NCBI GenBank assembly: GCA_024639845.1
Contig: JAHEGG010000003.1
Coordinates: forward strand, 62,001-126,000
Length of the DNA: 64,000 bases
Direction of reading: 5' to 3'
Origin: Microbacteriaceae bacterium
Lineage (GTDB): Bacteria > Actinomycetota > Actinomycetes > Actinomycetales > Microbacteriaceae
Of this stretch, positions 48,417-56,964 are shown piece after piece. How positions within the stretch are numbered: position 1 is the first letter of the stretch; the number at the start of each line of letters is the position of its first letter. The position numbers were made by a program, and so were the translations under genes. The notes below the pieces were generated by a model. That model was given only the letters and a program-made list of their open reading frames with translations, searched no databases and was not told where the DNA came from.

Positions 48417-48506
48417 TGCGGGTTTTGTGCGCCTGAGTTGCCCGGCGCCGCGTTTTGCTCGCCAAAGTGCCCGCCGCGTGTTTTGCTGGGCAGAGCTGCA
48501 GGCTGT
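48417..48506. repeat. Three imperfect ~30-bp repeats downstream of the zincin-like gene
   Basis: TTTTG cores at 48423, 48453 and 48481 sit in repeats of roughly GCGNGTTTTGNNNGCCNNAGTTGCCCG. The 162-bp gap 48391-48552 holds these repeats and no gene. A TTGACT follows at 48531, near the next start. Confidence 0.5.
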
Positions 48507-48552
48507 GGATTACTTCGGGTCAATGTCTCTTGACTGAGCGAAAATCCATCGC

Positions 48553-49587
48553 ATGGCTCTTCGAATAAATCCGGCCCGGCTGCCCGTCTGGCGCGATCCA
48601 CACACACTACAACTTGGCATGGGTCGCGAAGCGGTGACGGTCAGCAACATTCAAGCCGAAGAAGAGCGTTTGATTAATCTGCTTTTTCGAGGAGTCGCAA
48701 ATGAAGCACTAGGCACCATCGAACGATCCGTTGGAATCGAGCACGACCGAGCAACCGCGCTTTTGGCTCGACTGCGACCGGCTCTTCTGGATACTCCACT
48801 GAGTGAAAAGCGAGAATCCCTGAGCGATGAATTTGTCCAGCAGGCCTTCGCCGAGATCATTCGCGCCAGTTTTGAACACAACTTGGATGGGCAGCAAGTT
48901 ATTGCCCAACGGCGAACCCACTCGGTGTGCATCGGCGTGCTAGACAAAGTCACGCTAACTCTGGGCTTGGGGATGGTGGCTGCAGGTGTTGGTCGAGTTA
49001 GTTGCCTAGACGATTCCCCGGTTATGCTCTCTGACACTGGACCACTAGGGTTTGAGCCCAGTTTTGTTGGTCAGCCAAAGTCAGCCGCTCTCCAGGCACT
49101 TCTCGCCATGCGAGCCGACCGCCGTTGGGGCGAAACATCCGCACGCTCAGAAAAAACAATCCGACCAAAGATTCTGATGGTCTCAGCGAATCATCCGCTC
49201 TCTGCCGCCGATCTTAGAGACTTGCGTGCACCGCATCAAACACTTGCAGGCGATGTGGCGGTTTTGGCCATAGAGCTTGGTATCGAAACCAGCCGAGTCT
49301 CGCCAATATTGAGACCGCCGATGACCCCCTGCCTCGACTGTCGAAACTTATCGATGATCGACAAAGATGCTCACTGGGCAAGTCTGGCGAGCCAACTACG
49401 AAATCGCCGCGAACGATTAGACGACGCTCAATCTGCTCTGGTTTGCGCTGGGCTGGCACTTGAAAAGTGTTTGAGGTTCATTGATTCTCCGCAACGCTCG
49501 GCTTTCGATGCCCAAATAGTCGACCATCGATCGGGCATGGTTTTCAACGAAAGTTGGAGTTATCGACCCGAATGTGGATGTCGTTAG
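48553..49587 (+). CDS. ThiF/E1-like protein (TOMM cyclodehydratase-partner fold)
   Basis: A 344-residue protein resembling the E1-like family found beside uvrD2 in actinobacteria. An N-terminal winged-helix-like part (RLPVWRDPHTLQLG...) is followed by an E1-like fold, where MVAAGVGRVSCLDD matches the ThiF strand AAAGVGxLxxxD, but the preceding GxGGxG loop is missing. Zinc-ligand pairs remain: PCLDC near residue 260 and CGC at the C-terminus. ATP activation is therefore uncertain. No precursor peptide or YcaO gene is nearby. It overlaps uvrD2 by 4 bases, convergently. Confidence 0.78.
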   Translation: MALRINPARLPVWRDPHTLQLGMGREAVTVSNIQAEEERLINLLFRGVANEALGTIERSVGIEHDRATALLARLRPALLDTPLSEKRESLSDEFVQQAFAEIIRASFEHNLDGQQVIAQRRTHSVCIGVLDKVTLTLGLGMVAAGVGRVSCLDDSPVMLSDTGPLGFEPSFVGQPKSAALQALLAMRADRRWGETSARSEKTIRPKILMVSANHPLSAADLRDLRAPHQTLAGDVAVLAIELGIETSRVSPILRPPMTPCLDCRNLSMIDKDAHWASLASQLRNRRERLDDAQSALVCAGLALEKCLRFIDSPQRSAFDAQIVDHRSGMVFNESWSYRPECGCR

Positions 49588-51263
49588 TGGTTGCGGCTCA
49601 GAAGGGCAAGAAAACGTGATGCTTCACGGTTTCTACCCCCAGCCGACTCAGACCGAGGCCAACTCAAAGTTAATTCCTTGCGGGCCCGAGTTACACCCAC
49701 GTAAAGCAGCCGACGTTCCTCAGCGATCTCCGCCTCAGATTTGGCGTAGCTGATGGGAACGTAGCCTTCGGTAACACCCGCTAAATACACGTGATCCCAT
49801 TCGAGTCCCTTGGCCGCGTGAATGGTAGCAAGAGTGATGGCCGAGCGCTGCGGTTCGTGTTGCGATCGCTGACGTTCTTCCAACTCCTTGGCGAATTCGG
49901 CTAGTGTCGTGAGCTCAGGCACCTCGTCAACAATCTGAAGAATGGCCGTTAGCGCCTGCCAACGTTCCAGCGCAGCACCCTTCTCGTTTGGTTCTTGGCT
50001 TTGCCAACCGAGCGAACGGAGGATATCTGAAACAGCCTGATATACAGGTTTCTCGTTGTTTGATATTGCCTCAACTCGAATCGCCTGCACCGCCTGCTGC
50101 ACGTCTTTGCGACCGAAGAAACGTTCTCCACCGCGAACCTGGTATTCGATGCCTATCTTGGCCAAGGCGTTTTCAATGGGCTCGGATTGCGAGTTAACCC
50201 GATACAAGACGGCGATCTCGTGGGGCGGGCATCCCTGAGCCAGCTTGTCTGCGATTGTCTGCGCTATCTGGTTGGCCTCGTCGGCAACGGTCGCCGCCTG
50301 GCGAATCACGGGGGCAATGCCAAGCGCACCCTGAGACTCGAGTGGGTCGAGACCCGAAACCCCCTGTGTAAGGCGGTTTGCAAACGCGACGATCTCTTGG
50401 CTTGAGCGGTAATTGCGAGTCAGTTGCACGACAGTAGCGTCATCAAATCGGTCGGCGAAGCCGTTCAAGAATGCGCTGGTGGCACCGGTGAAACTATAAA
50501 TCGTTTGGTTCGGGTCACCAACAACACACAGGTCGTCGTGATCGCCCATCCACTGATCTAGCAGAGCGTGCTGAAGCGGTGAAATGTCTTGATATTCATC
50601 GACGGTGAAGAACCGGTATTGGGTTTGGACATGAGCCAGCGCACGAGGCTCGGCTCGCAACAGGCCAAGAGTCAGAATCAGCACGTCTTCCCAGTCGAGA
50701 CGATTCGCTTGAGCCTTGGCGTCTTCGTACGCGACCTGAAGTTGAAGGTTTTTCTCAGCGCTCAGGCCCGCAACTTTGGGTCGGGACTCGACCAAGGAGG
50801 CGTATTCGTCCAGCGACAACATCGAATACTTACGCCACTCAATCTCGGCGGCCAAGTCGCGCACCGAAGCCGGGTCAAATGAAATCTTGAGCGGCTCTGC
50901 CACCTTGGCGATGAGTCTGGCTTTGGACTCGATAACTGTTGGTGCCGGAACTCCGGCGTACTGAGGCCAAAAATATTGAAGCTGAGCTAGTGCTGCCGCG
51001 TGAAAAGTTTTGACCGAAACGCCCGGCACGCCGAGTTGCCTGAGTCTTAGGCGCAGTTCACCCGCGGCTCGATTCGTGTAGGTCAAGGCAAGCACTCTCG
51101 AAGAGGTGTAGAAACCTTTGGCTATGCCATAGGCAATTCGGTGGGTAATCGTGCGCGTTTTTCCGGTTCCCGCCCCAGCGAGTATGCACACCGGCCCTAC
51201 GAGAGCCTCGGCAGCTTGCCTCTGTTCAGGATCTAGTGCTTCGAGTATCTCCTCGGGAGTCAA
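49584..51263 (-). CDS. uvrD2: UvrD2-like superfamily I DNA helicase, short form
   Basis: A 559-residue 3'-5' helicase: Walker A GAGTGKT, motif II VDEYQDIS, motif III GDPNQTIYSFTGAT, motif IV-VI including TIHAAKGLEWD and GVTRARKEL. It ends about 20 residues after motif VI, without the tetracysteine and HRDC parts of mycobacterial UvrD2. TTG 51263 overlaps the nudC stop (TTGA) and has AGGAG 6 bases upstream; the longer start at 51353 lies inside nudC. Likely DNA repair. Confidence 0.9.
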   Translation of the reverse strand: MTPEEILEALDPEQRQAAEALVGPVCILAGAGTGKTRTITHRIAYGIAKGFYTSSRVLALTYTNRAAGELRLRLRQLGVPGVSVKTFHAAALAQLQYFWPQYAGVPAPTVIESKARLIAKVAEPLKISFDPASVRDLAAEIEWRKYSMLSLDEYASLVESRPKVAGLSAEKNLQLQVAYEDAKAQANRLDWEDVLILTLGLLRAEPRALAHVQTQYRFFTVDEYQDISPLQHALLDQWMGDHDDLCVVGDPNQTIYSFTGATSAFLNGFADRFDDATVVQLTRNYRSSQEIVAFANRLTQGVSGLDPLESQGALGIAPVIRQAATVADEANQIAQTIADKLAQGCPPHEIAVLYRVNSQSEPIENALAKIGIEYQVRGGERFFGRKDVQQAVQAIRVEAISNNEKPVYQAVSDILRSLGWQSQEPNEKGAALERWQALTAILQIVDEVPELTTLAEFAKELEERQRSQHEPQRSAITLATIHAAKGLEWDHVYLAGVTEGYVPISYAKSEAEIAEERRLLYVGVTRARKELTLSWPRSESAGGRNREASRFLALLSRNH

Positions 51264-52276
51264 TGCGACTCCTGTGCGTTTGCGGCGGTGGCTTGCGGCT
51301 CTGAGACATGCTGCTCGATTTCTGTTGCGCTGTGAATTTCGCCACCAAACCATTTCTCAATGATTGCCCGAGCAATCGAAATGCGGTTCGGCAGTAGCAA
51401 CTTTTGGGCTTCGGCCTGTATGTCTTCTCGACTAAACCAACGCAGTTTTTCGATCTCGATTCCATCGGCAACAAGTGGTTGAGAATCGGCTGATACTCTG
51501 GCTGCGAATCCGAGCATCAACGAGAACGGAAAGGGCCAGGCCTGGCTACCCAAGAACTGAGGGTGCTCGACGGTCAATCCAGACTCTTCAAACATTTCTC
51601 GAACCACGGCAGCATTCAGCGACTCTCCAGGTTCGACAAAGCCGGCCAAGATTGACCAGCGGTTCTCTTCCCATACGCCCTGAGAGCCAAGAAGGATGCG
51701 GTCGTGCTCGTCAAGAATCGCGACGATGACGGCTGGGTCAGTGCGGGGGTAGATTTCGTTGGAATCCTTGAAACAGCGACGCACCCAACCACCCTGTTCG
51801 ACCACAGTTGGGGTACCACATTTGGGGCAAAACTGGTGAGTTTCGTGCCAGTTAGAGATCGCTAGGGCTTGAGTGAAGAGACCTGTATCACGCTCGTTTA
51901 GTCCAGCACCAGACTTTCTCAAGCCATGCCAGGCTTCGGCGCGAGGTTCGAGCTGTTGCGCTGAGTTGTCGCTAAGCACGGCAAGCACCACGGGCATGCC
52001 AGCCAGTTCGGAACCGACCGAAACCGTGCTCTTTCCCAGATATACCCGGAGCTGCGCCGAAGGGACTCGATCAACTTCGAGCAGCCGAAGGGCAGGGAGT
52101 CCAACATCCCCGTCTTGCTGCAATAACACAGCGCCTTTATGCATCGCCAAAACTCGAGTTTGCGGGTTGGACCACAACTCGTCAAAAAGTTCTGGATGAC
52201 TTCGCGAAAGGTAGTCGCGATCAACCGCGTGACGCGCCAAAACGAGGTCTAACTCACCTTCGGGTAGGTGTTTCAC
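51260..52276 (-). CDS. nudC: NAD(+) diphosphatase, Nudix
   Basis: A 338-residue NudC-type enzyme cleaving NADH/NAD and NAD-capped RNA. N-terminal substrate-lid domain, zinc ribbon FCPKCGTPTV then RRCFKDSNEIYPRTDP (one of the usual four Cys is Asp), Nudix box GFVEPGESLNAAVVREMFEESG and the SQAWPFPFSLMLGF signature. GTG start. It precedes uvrD2 as in mycobacteria. Confidence 0.94.
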   Translation of the reverse strand: MKHLPEGELDLVLARHAVDRDYLSRSHPELFDELWSNPQTRVLAMHKGAVLLQQDGDVGLPALRLLEVDRVPSAQLRVYLGKSTVSVGSELAGMPVVLAVLSDNSAQQLEPRAEAWHGLRKSGAGLNERDTGLFTQALAISNWHETHQFCPKCGTPTVVEQGGWVRRCFKDSNEIYPRTDPAVIVAILDEHDRILLGSQGVWEENRWSILAGFVEPGESLNAAVVREMFEESGLTVEHPQFLGSQAWPFPFSLMLGFAARVSADSQPLVADGIEIEKLRWFSREDIQAEAQKLLLPNRISIARAIIEKWFGGEIHSATEIEQHVSEPQATAANAQESH

Positions 52277-52332
52277 GTTCGCTTCACCTCTTTGGTCGCG
52301 TGGCGATGCAGGACTATTGGATGAGTTCCTTT

Positions 52333-52338
52333 TAACCT
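52333..52338 (+). promoter_or_regulatory. Leaderless-type -10 box of the pseudokinase gene
   Basis: TAACCT 6 bases before ATG 52345, no Shine-Dalgarno. Same hexamer and spacing as ogt. Confidence 0.5.
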
Positions 52339-52344
52339 GATGCC

Positions 52345-53592
52345 ATGGGCAAATCTCCCTTGATTTTAGCCGCCCTTGCCAAGGCCGCTGTTCCGAGTCT
52401 CAACTTCTCGCAAGTCAAACCACTTAGTGGTTCACAACTTGGGCACTTTGATTCGGCGCTGCTAACGGCAACTAGCGGTGACTACTTTGTAATCCGCATC
52501 CCTAGCAGCAACTCGGGCTCGCTAGAAATGGATGTTGAAACTCAAGTTTTGAAACTGTTCAGCGACTCGGTGCGCTCCAAACTCCCTTTCAAGGTGACCA
52601 CAATTCTCGGTGAGACACGGGACAACAACCGCAAGCGTGCCGTGGTTTTCGAATACCTTTTTGGAAACCTCCTAGATTTCGATCGTCTGGCTCCGACCAG
52701 CGCTCTCGCTTCGAGCCTTGGCAAGGCAATCGGTGCAATCCACGCTCTCGACCCAGAAGCGTTCAGGTCGGCAGGTTTTCCCGAGTTCACTCCGGCCGAA
52801 ACCGCCAAGCGTCGATTTGCAGACCTCGACACAGTGTCTGCCCTCGGCATGGTTCCACCGATTTTGCTCTCGCGATGGGAGCAGGCACTCGAAGACGTTG
52901 CGCTGTTTAGGTACCAACCGACCGTTGTTCACGGTGGACTAACCGCCGAGACAGTTCTCGAAGAAAATCAAGCCGTTACTGGCATTTTGAACTGGGGCGC
53001 TCTGCACATCGGCGACCCTGCGGAAGACCTGGCCTGGATTGCTGGAGCAGGAGTGCCCGACCTGCTCGAGGCCGTTCGCCTGGCCTACTTTCAGACTGCC
53101 GAATCGTTCGACTCGACCATCACCCAGCGGGCCGCTCTCTATAGCGAGATGGGTCACGCACTTTGGTTACTCCAAGGCAAGACCACCGGTGACCAAACCA
53201 TCGTGGACGAGGCCATGGTCGAACTCGAGCTTCTGGCCAGCGAGGTTGAAAACGGCACAGCTCTCGAGCTGACCGCGGCAGGTTTCAAATCGACGGCAGC
53301 GATTGCCGGTGGGTTCGTGACCGCCGCCGAGTTGGCAGAAGGCGATTCAGAGAACGCCACCGACTCCGATAACACGGATGCTCCCACCGAACCACTTGAC
53401 GCGGATGCCTCTGAAGAGGCCCCGGCGGAGGTGCCGGTTTCTGACCCCACGCCGACCGCGGCAATTGCACTGATTGAAGTTGATGAGCCGGCAGCGGTTA
53501 TCGATGGGACTGCGACCACGCCAGTAACCGTTGTCGATGACAAGACCCGCGAAATTGAGTTGCCTGCAAAGACTGACAACGAGCTTTTCTAG
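52345..53592 (+). CDS. Aminoglycoside-phosphotransferase-fold pseudokinase with acidic tail
   Basis: A 415-residue protein. Residues 1-~300 follow the APH/choline kinase fold: N-lobe with VIRIPSS, FEYLFG hinge, catalytic loop VVHGGLTAETVL and metal loop GILNWGALHIGDPAEDLAW. In active APH enzymes the loops read HGDL and DWG. Here the catalytic Asp is Gly (G198) and the metal Asp is Asn (N216), so phosphotransfer is unlikely. Residues 330-415 are a disordered Asp/Glu/Pro/Ala-rich tail. It lies between nudC and adnB with 7 bp to the adnB stop (convergent). Not an antibiotic-resistance gene by this evidence. Confidence 0.85.
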   Translation: MGKSPLILAALAKAAVPSLNFSQVKPLSGSQLGHFDSALLTATSGDYFVIRIPSSNSGSLEMDVETQVLKLFSDSVRSKLPFKVTTILGETRDNNRKRAVVFEYLFGNLLDFDRLAPTSALASSLGKAIGAIHALDPEAFRSAGFPEFTPAETAKRRFADLDTVSALGMVPPILLSRWEQALEDVALFRYQPTVVHGGLTAETVLEENQAVTGILNWGALHIGDPAEDLAWIAGAGVPDLLEAVRLAYFQTAESFDSTITQRAALYSEMGHALWLLQGKTTGDQTIVDEAMVELELLASEVENGTALELTAAGFKSTAAIAGGFVTAAELAEGDSENATDSDNTDAPTEPLDADASEEAPAEVPVSDPTPTAAIALIEVDEPAAVIDGTATTPVTVVDDKTREIELPAKTDNELF

Positions 53593-53598
53593 CAAAAC

Positions 53599-56500
53599 CT
53601 AGAGCGCTGCGAGAACTTCATCCCACTTGGCTTGAACCTGCTCGATGCTGAGAACATCTGGACGTAGAACTACATCGTGCGCAACGTAGTAGAGGCAAAC
53701 CGAGATTTCGTCTTCTGGAATCGAGTGCCGCTTCGAATAGGCCATTCGATAGAGCGCTAACTGTAGGGCACGATCGGCCACCTCTTCGTCGTCCTTCGGC
53801 GGTTCTCCAGTTTTCCAGTCAACGATTTCGATGGTTTTGCCTTGGAGCTCTTGGTCGTCGGCGGCGACGTCAAAAACGGCATCGATCTTGCAAATGAAGG
53901 TGTTGCTTTTTAGCGTGACCTGAATCTCGGTTTCAACCTCACGCGCGGTCAACTTCGCCCATCGAGATTTCTCAAAGTTCGCCTGAAGGTCGGGCAAAAG
54001 CTGCTCGGGAAGGTCTTCAAACTCTCGAAGCCGCTCATCATGCGCATCGACGATCTCAGTGGTGGCTACGAGCCCGTAGCGCTGCTCGACCCACGAGTGA
54101 AATAGCGTTCCCGTGACGGTGGCAACAAAAGGACGCTCCGGTAGGGCTCGGCGGTATTTTTCGGCCATGACCTTCGGGTCTTTGACGAAGTCTTTGAATC
54201 GAGATGCTGGGATGCGCACTGGAAGTTTAACCAAGTGAGCCGTTTCTTCAAGAGTGGCGGCCTCGTCGACTAAGACATCGATTTCGCGATTCAGTTGTTC
54301 GACCGAAATCTCTTTCGATTTCGCCTCCAGCTGTTGTTTGTCGAGAGATTCAAGCGAAGCGCTTTTAGCCTTTGCAAGGTCGGCCATCTTGTCAGTCGCC
54401 TCTGCAGTCGCGTGCAAGCGAGCCTCCTCAGCGGCCTTGATTACCTTGATGCGGTGAGCTTCACCGAGCGGATCCATTGGCCACTCTTGAGTGAGTGCGT
54501 GCTCCACCAGAGGATTGGCTTGCGAGTCATAAGCAGGCACTTCGAATGAACCTGGATTTTGCACGACCTCGATGCGGGCATCCTTAGTTTCTAGAAGTTC
54601 GAGTAGGTAAGGCGAGGGTTTGCGCTCGGCACCTTTGGCTTTCCACATCGCACCGGAGACATAAAGCTCTTTCTTGGGCCGCGTGAAGGCAACATAAGCG
54701 AGTCGACGCTCTTCTCGTTCGAGATAGATCTTCATTTCGTCGGACAACTTTTCTCGCACCTTGCCGAAATGGGCTGCCTTAGTTGTCCAGGTTAGGTCGA
54801 CCTGAGGCAATGAACTGACGTCACCGCGCAGTTCATAGGGCAGAACTCCTGCGGTGAACCAAGCCTTTGTGGTTTTTGGTTTCTTGGGGAAATCACCGTC
54901 GACGAGATTCGGCACTGCAACGTATTCCCACTCGAGGCCTTTGGCCGCATGGATGGTGAGAACCTGCACGACGCCTTTCTTTTGGTAAACCGATGGCACA
55001 TCTAGCTTTTCTCGACTTTCGGCGAAGTCGAGCCACTCTAAGAAAGCGCCCAGGTATGTAGGCCCGGATGCGGCGTAATTGGCGACCATCGCGTAAAAGG
55101 CATTCAGATGTGCCAGAGGGTTCACCCTGCGGGGGTTCGCCGTGAGTTCAATGTCGAGTTGGAGTTCGCGCGCAACATAGCGAACGAAGTCGGTGAGCGG
55201 CAGTCCGGTCTGGGAACGCAATGTGCGTAGGAAGTCTCCAGCATTTCGAAGACGGGCAAGGCTAGCTTCGGACATTCCGTAGAGGGTGGCCTTGTCAAGG
55301 TCGACCAGTAGATCGAGAGCATCGATGAGTGACGATTCGTATTCCGGGCCGAGGGATTCCTCAGCCAAGCCGACCAAATCTTCATTAGCCTGTTTGCTGA
55401 GTTTTCTGGACCAGCGGTGCAGTCGCTGAATGTCTTTGACTCCGATTCGCCAGCGTGGACCCGCGAGAAGTCGAACCAAGTGTCCGTTGGCGTTCGGTGA
55501 ATGAACCACCCTGAGTGCGCTGACCAGATCGATTATTTCTGGCATGTCCATGAGCCCACCGAGCCCAACGACATCAACGTCAAGTCCCTGCGCTTCTAAC
55601 TCAGAAACGATTAAGGCCATGGTGTCGCGAAGACGGCAAATCACAGCCGCCGTGGTTTCTTTGCCCCCCAACTGCAGCTTGGTTTTCATCCAAGCAGCAA
55701 TGTTCTTCGCTTCGATTACAACGTCTTCTGACCAGTCGACGAAGATTCGACCATCGCCGGCATCATCGCGCGGAGTAAGTTCGATGACCTTGGTTTTCGA
55801 GATTCCCCTACCCTCTTGGAAACTAGCGAGTTGCGCAAGTGGCGCGGCCGTAACGTTTGCGGCAGCTAGAACTACCTCGGGGTTGCGCCACGATCGTGAA
55901 AGTTCGAGCTGAATTACCGGCTTGTTTGGATCAGAGCTGAACTTTTCGACATATTCGTTGAGGTTTGTGGAACTTGCACCGCGCCACCCGTAGATCGATT
56001 GATTCGGATCTCCCACGGCAAACACCGCATGATCTTCGAAGAGCCGATGTAAAAGCTTGGTTTGCAGAAAGGAGGTGTCTTGGTATTCATCGAGCATGAC
56101 GAATTTGTGAACCGTTCGCTCGCGGTCGCGGACCTCATCAGACGCAGCTGCACGCTCGGCTAGTGCGACCTGGTCGCTGTAGTCAACGTAACCAAGTGAG
56201 AGTTTTTCTTGACGATAGGCCTCGGCGAGTTCGGCAAGCACCCCCGTCTTGAATAGACCTGCGAAGAACTCTTGATGAGTTTTCGGAAGCTCTTCCCCGG
56301 CCATAACACGCTCGATTTCTTTAGCAACCCGTTTCACTACGGCCTGCACTTGAACTCCTGTTGCGAGGTTGTCGTTGAGTTCGGAAGAGAGTTTCAAAAC
56401 TCCGTCTATAGCAGTCTTGAGAGTTAGGTCGGCGTCATCCATTTCTGCACTTAGAAGATTGGAGTGACTTAGCACGACCTTTTTTGCCAACTGGTATTGA

Positions 56501-56964
56501 GCACCTTCGCTGAGCAGTTCGGATTCAGGTTCGTAGCCAAGTGCCAGTGCGTTGTCTCTGAACAGCGAGTTGGCATAGGCGTTGTAGGTCGAAATGACCG
56601 GGTTCGCGTATCCCTGTGAAAGCTCTTCTGGCCAATATTTTGTCGAGCGTAGGTCTGACAATCCGTTCAAGATTCTCTTCGCCAATTCGGCTGCGGCCTT
56701 GCGAGTAAAGGTCAATCCAAGGATTTCTTCAGGCATAGCGTGGCGATTGGCAACCAACCAAAGTGCACGGATGGCCATCAACTCGGTCTTGCCCGAACCC
56801 GCGCCTGCGATCACCAATGTCGGGTGCTTGGTATCTGACTCGATTGCCTCAACCTGCTCTTCGGTGAGTTTCATGTTGGGGTTTTTGGAAAGAGTCTCTT
56901 CAGTCTGAATCGCAATGAAAATGTCGTTCGCCCGAACCGAGTTTTGATTTGTCGAGTTAGCCAC
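53599..56964 (-). CDS. adnB: AdnB-like helicase-nuclease subunit
   Basis: An 1121-residue UvrD-family helicase with a RecB-like nuclease. Walker A GAGSGKTE, motif II MLDEYQDTS, motif III GDPNQSIYGWRGAS, LTIHAAKGLEWEYV and AFTRPKKEL, then the C-terminal nuclease with DAVFDV, IEIVDWKTGE and QLALYRMAY. It corresponds to the AdnB motor of mycobacterial AdnAB, a double-strand-break resection machine. GTG start overlaps the adnA stop by 8 bases. Confidence 0.92.
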   Translation of the reverse strand: MANSTNQNSVRANDIFIAIQTEETLSKNPNMKLTEEQVEAIESDTKHPTLVIAGAGSGKTELMAIRALWLVANRHAMPEEILGLTFTRKAAAELAKRILNGLSDLRSTKYWPEELSQGYANPVISTYNAYANSLFRDNALALGYEPESELLSEGAQYQLAKKVVLSHSNLLSAEMDDADLTLKTAIDGVLKLSSELNDNLATGVQVQAVVKRVAKEIERVMAGEELPKTHQEFFAGLFKTGVLAELAEAYRQEKLSLGYVDYSDQVALAERAAASDEVRDRERTVHKFVMLDEYQDTSFLQTKLLHRLFEDHAVFAVGDPNQSIYGWRGASSTNLNEYVEKFSSDPNKPVIQLELSRSWRNPEVVLAAANVTAAPLAQLASFQEGRGISKTKVIELTPRDDAGDGRIFVDWSEDVVIEAKNIAAWMKTKLQLGGKETTAAVICRLRDTMALIVSELEAQGLDVDVVGLGGLMDMPEIIDLVSALRVVHSPNANGHLVRLLAGPRWRIGVKDIQRLHRWSRKLSKQANEDLVGLAEESLGPEYESSLIDALDLLVDLDKATLYGMSEASLARLRNAGDFLRTLRSQTGLPLTDFVRYVARELQLDIELTANPRRVNPLAHLNAFYAMVANYAASGPTYLGAFLEWLDFAESREKLDVPSVYQKKGVVQVLTIHAAKGLEWEYVAVPNLVDGDFPKKPKTTKAWFTAGVLPYELRGDVSSLPQVDLTWTTKAAHFGKVREKLSDEMKIYLEREERRLAYVAFTRPKKELYVSGAMWKAKGAERKPSPYLLELLETKDARIEVVQNPGSFEVPAYDSQANPLVEHALTQEWPMDPLGEAHRIKVIKAAEEARLHATAEATDKMADLAKAKSASLESLDKQQLEAKSKEISVEQLNREIDVLVDEAATLEETAHLVKLPVRIPASRFKDFVKDPKVMAEKYRRALPERPFVATVTGTLFHSWVEQRYGLVATTEIVDAHDERLREFEDLPEQLLPDLQANFEKSRWAKLTAREVETEIQVTLKSNTFICKIDAVFDVAADDQELQGKTIEIVDWKTGEPPKDDEEVADRALQLALYRMAYSKRHSIPEDEISVCLYYVAHDVVLRPDVLSIEQVQAKWDEVLAAL

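Noticed and set aside
48553..49587. RiPP (TOMM) biosynthetic cluster
   Set aside because: Only an E1-like protein is present; there is no precursor peptide, YcaO or exporter nearby.
53154..53579. Ser/Val/Ala-rich minus-strand ORF opposite the pseudokinase tail
   Set aside because: It mirrors the repetitive acidic tail codons. There is no start signal, and it would sit antisense inside a well-supported gene.
52345..53592. Antibiotic-resistance phosphotransferase
   Set aside because: Both catalytic aspartates are replaced and the context is DNA repair.
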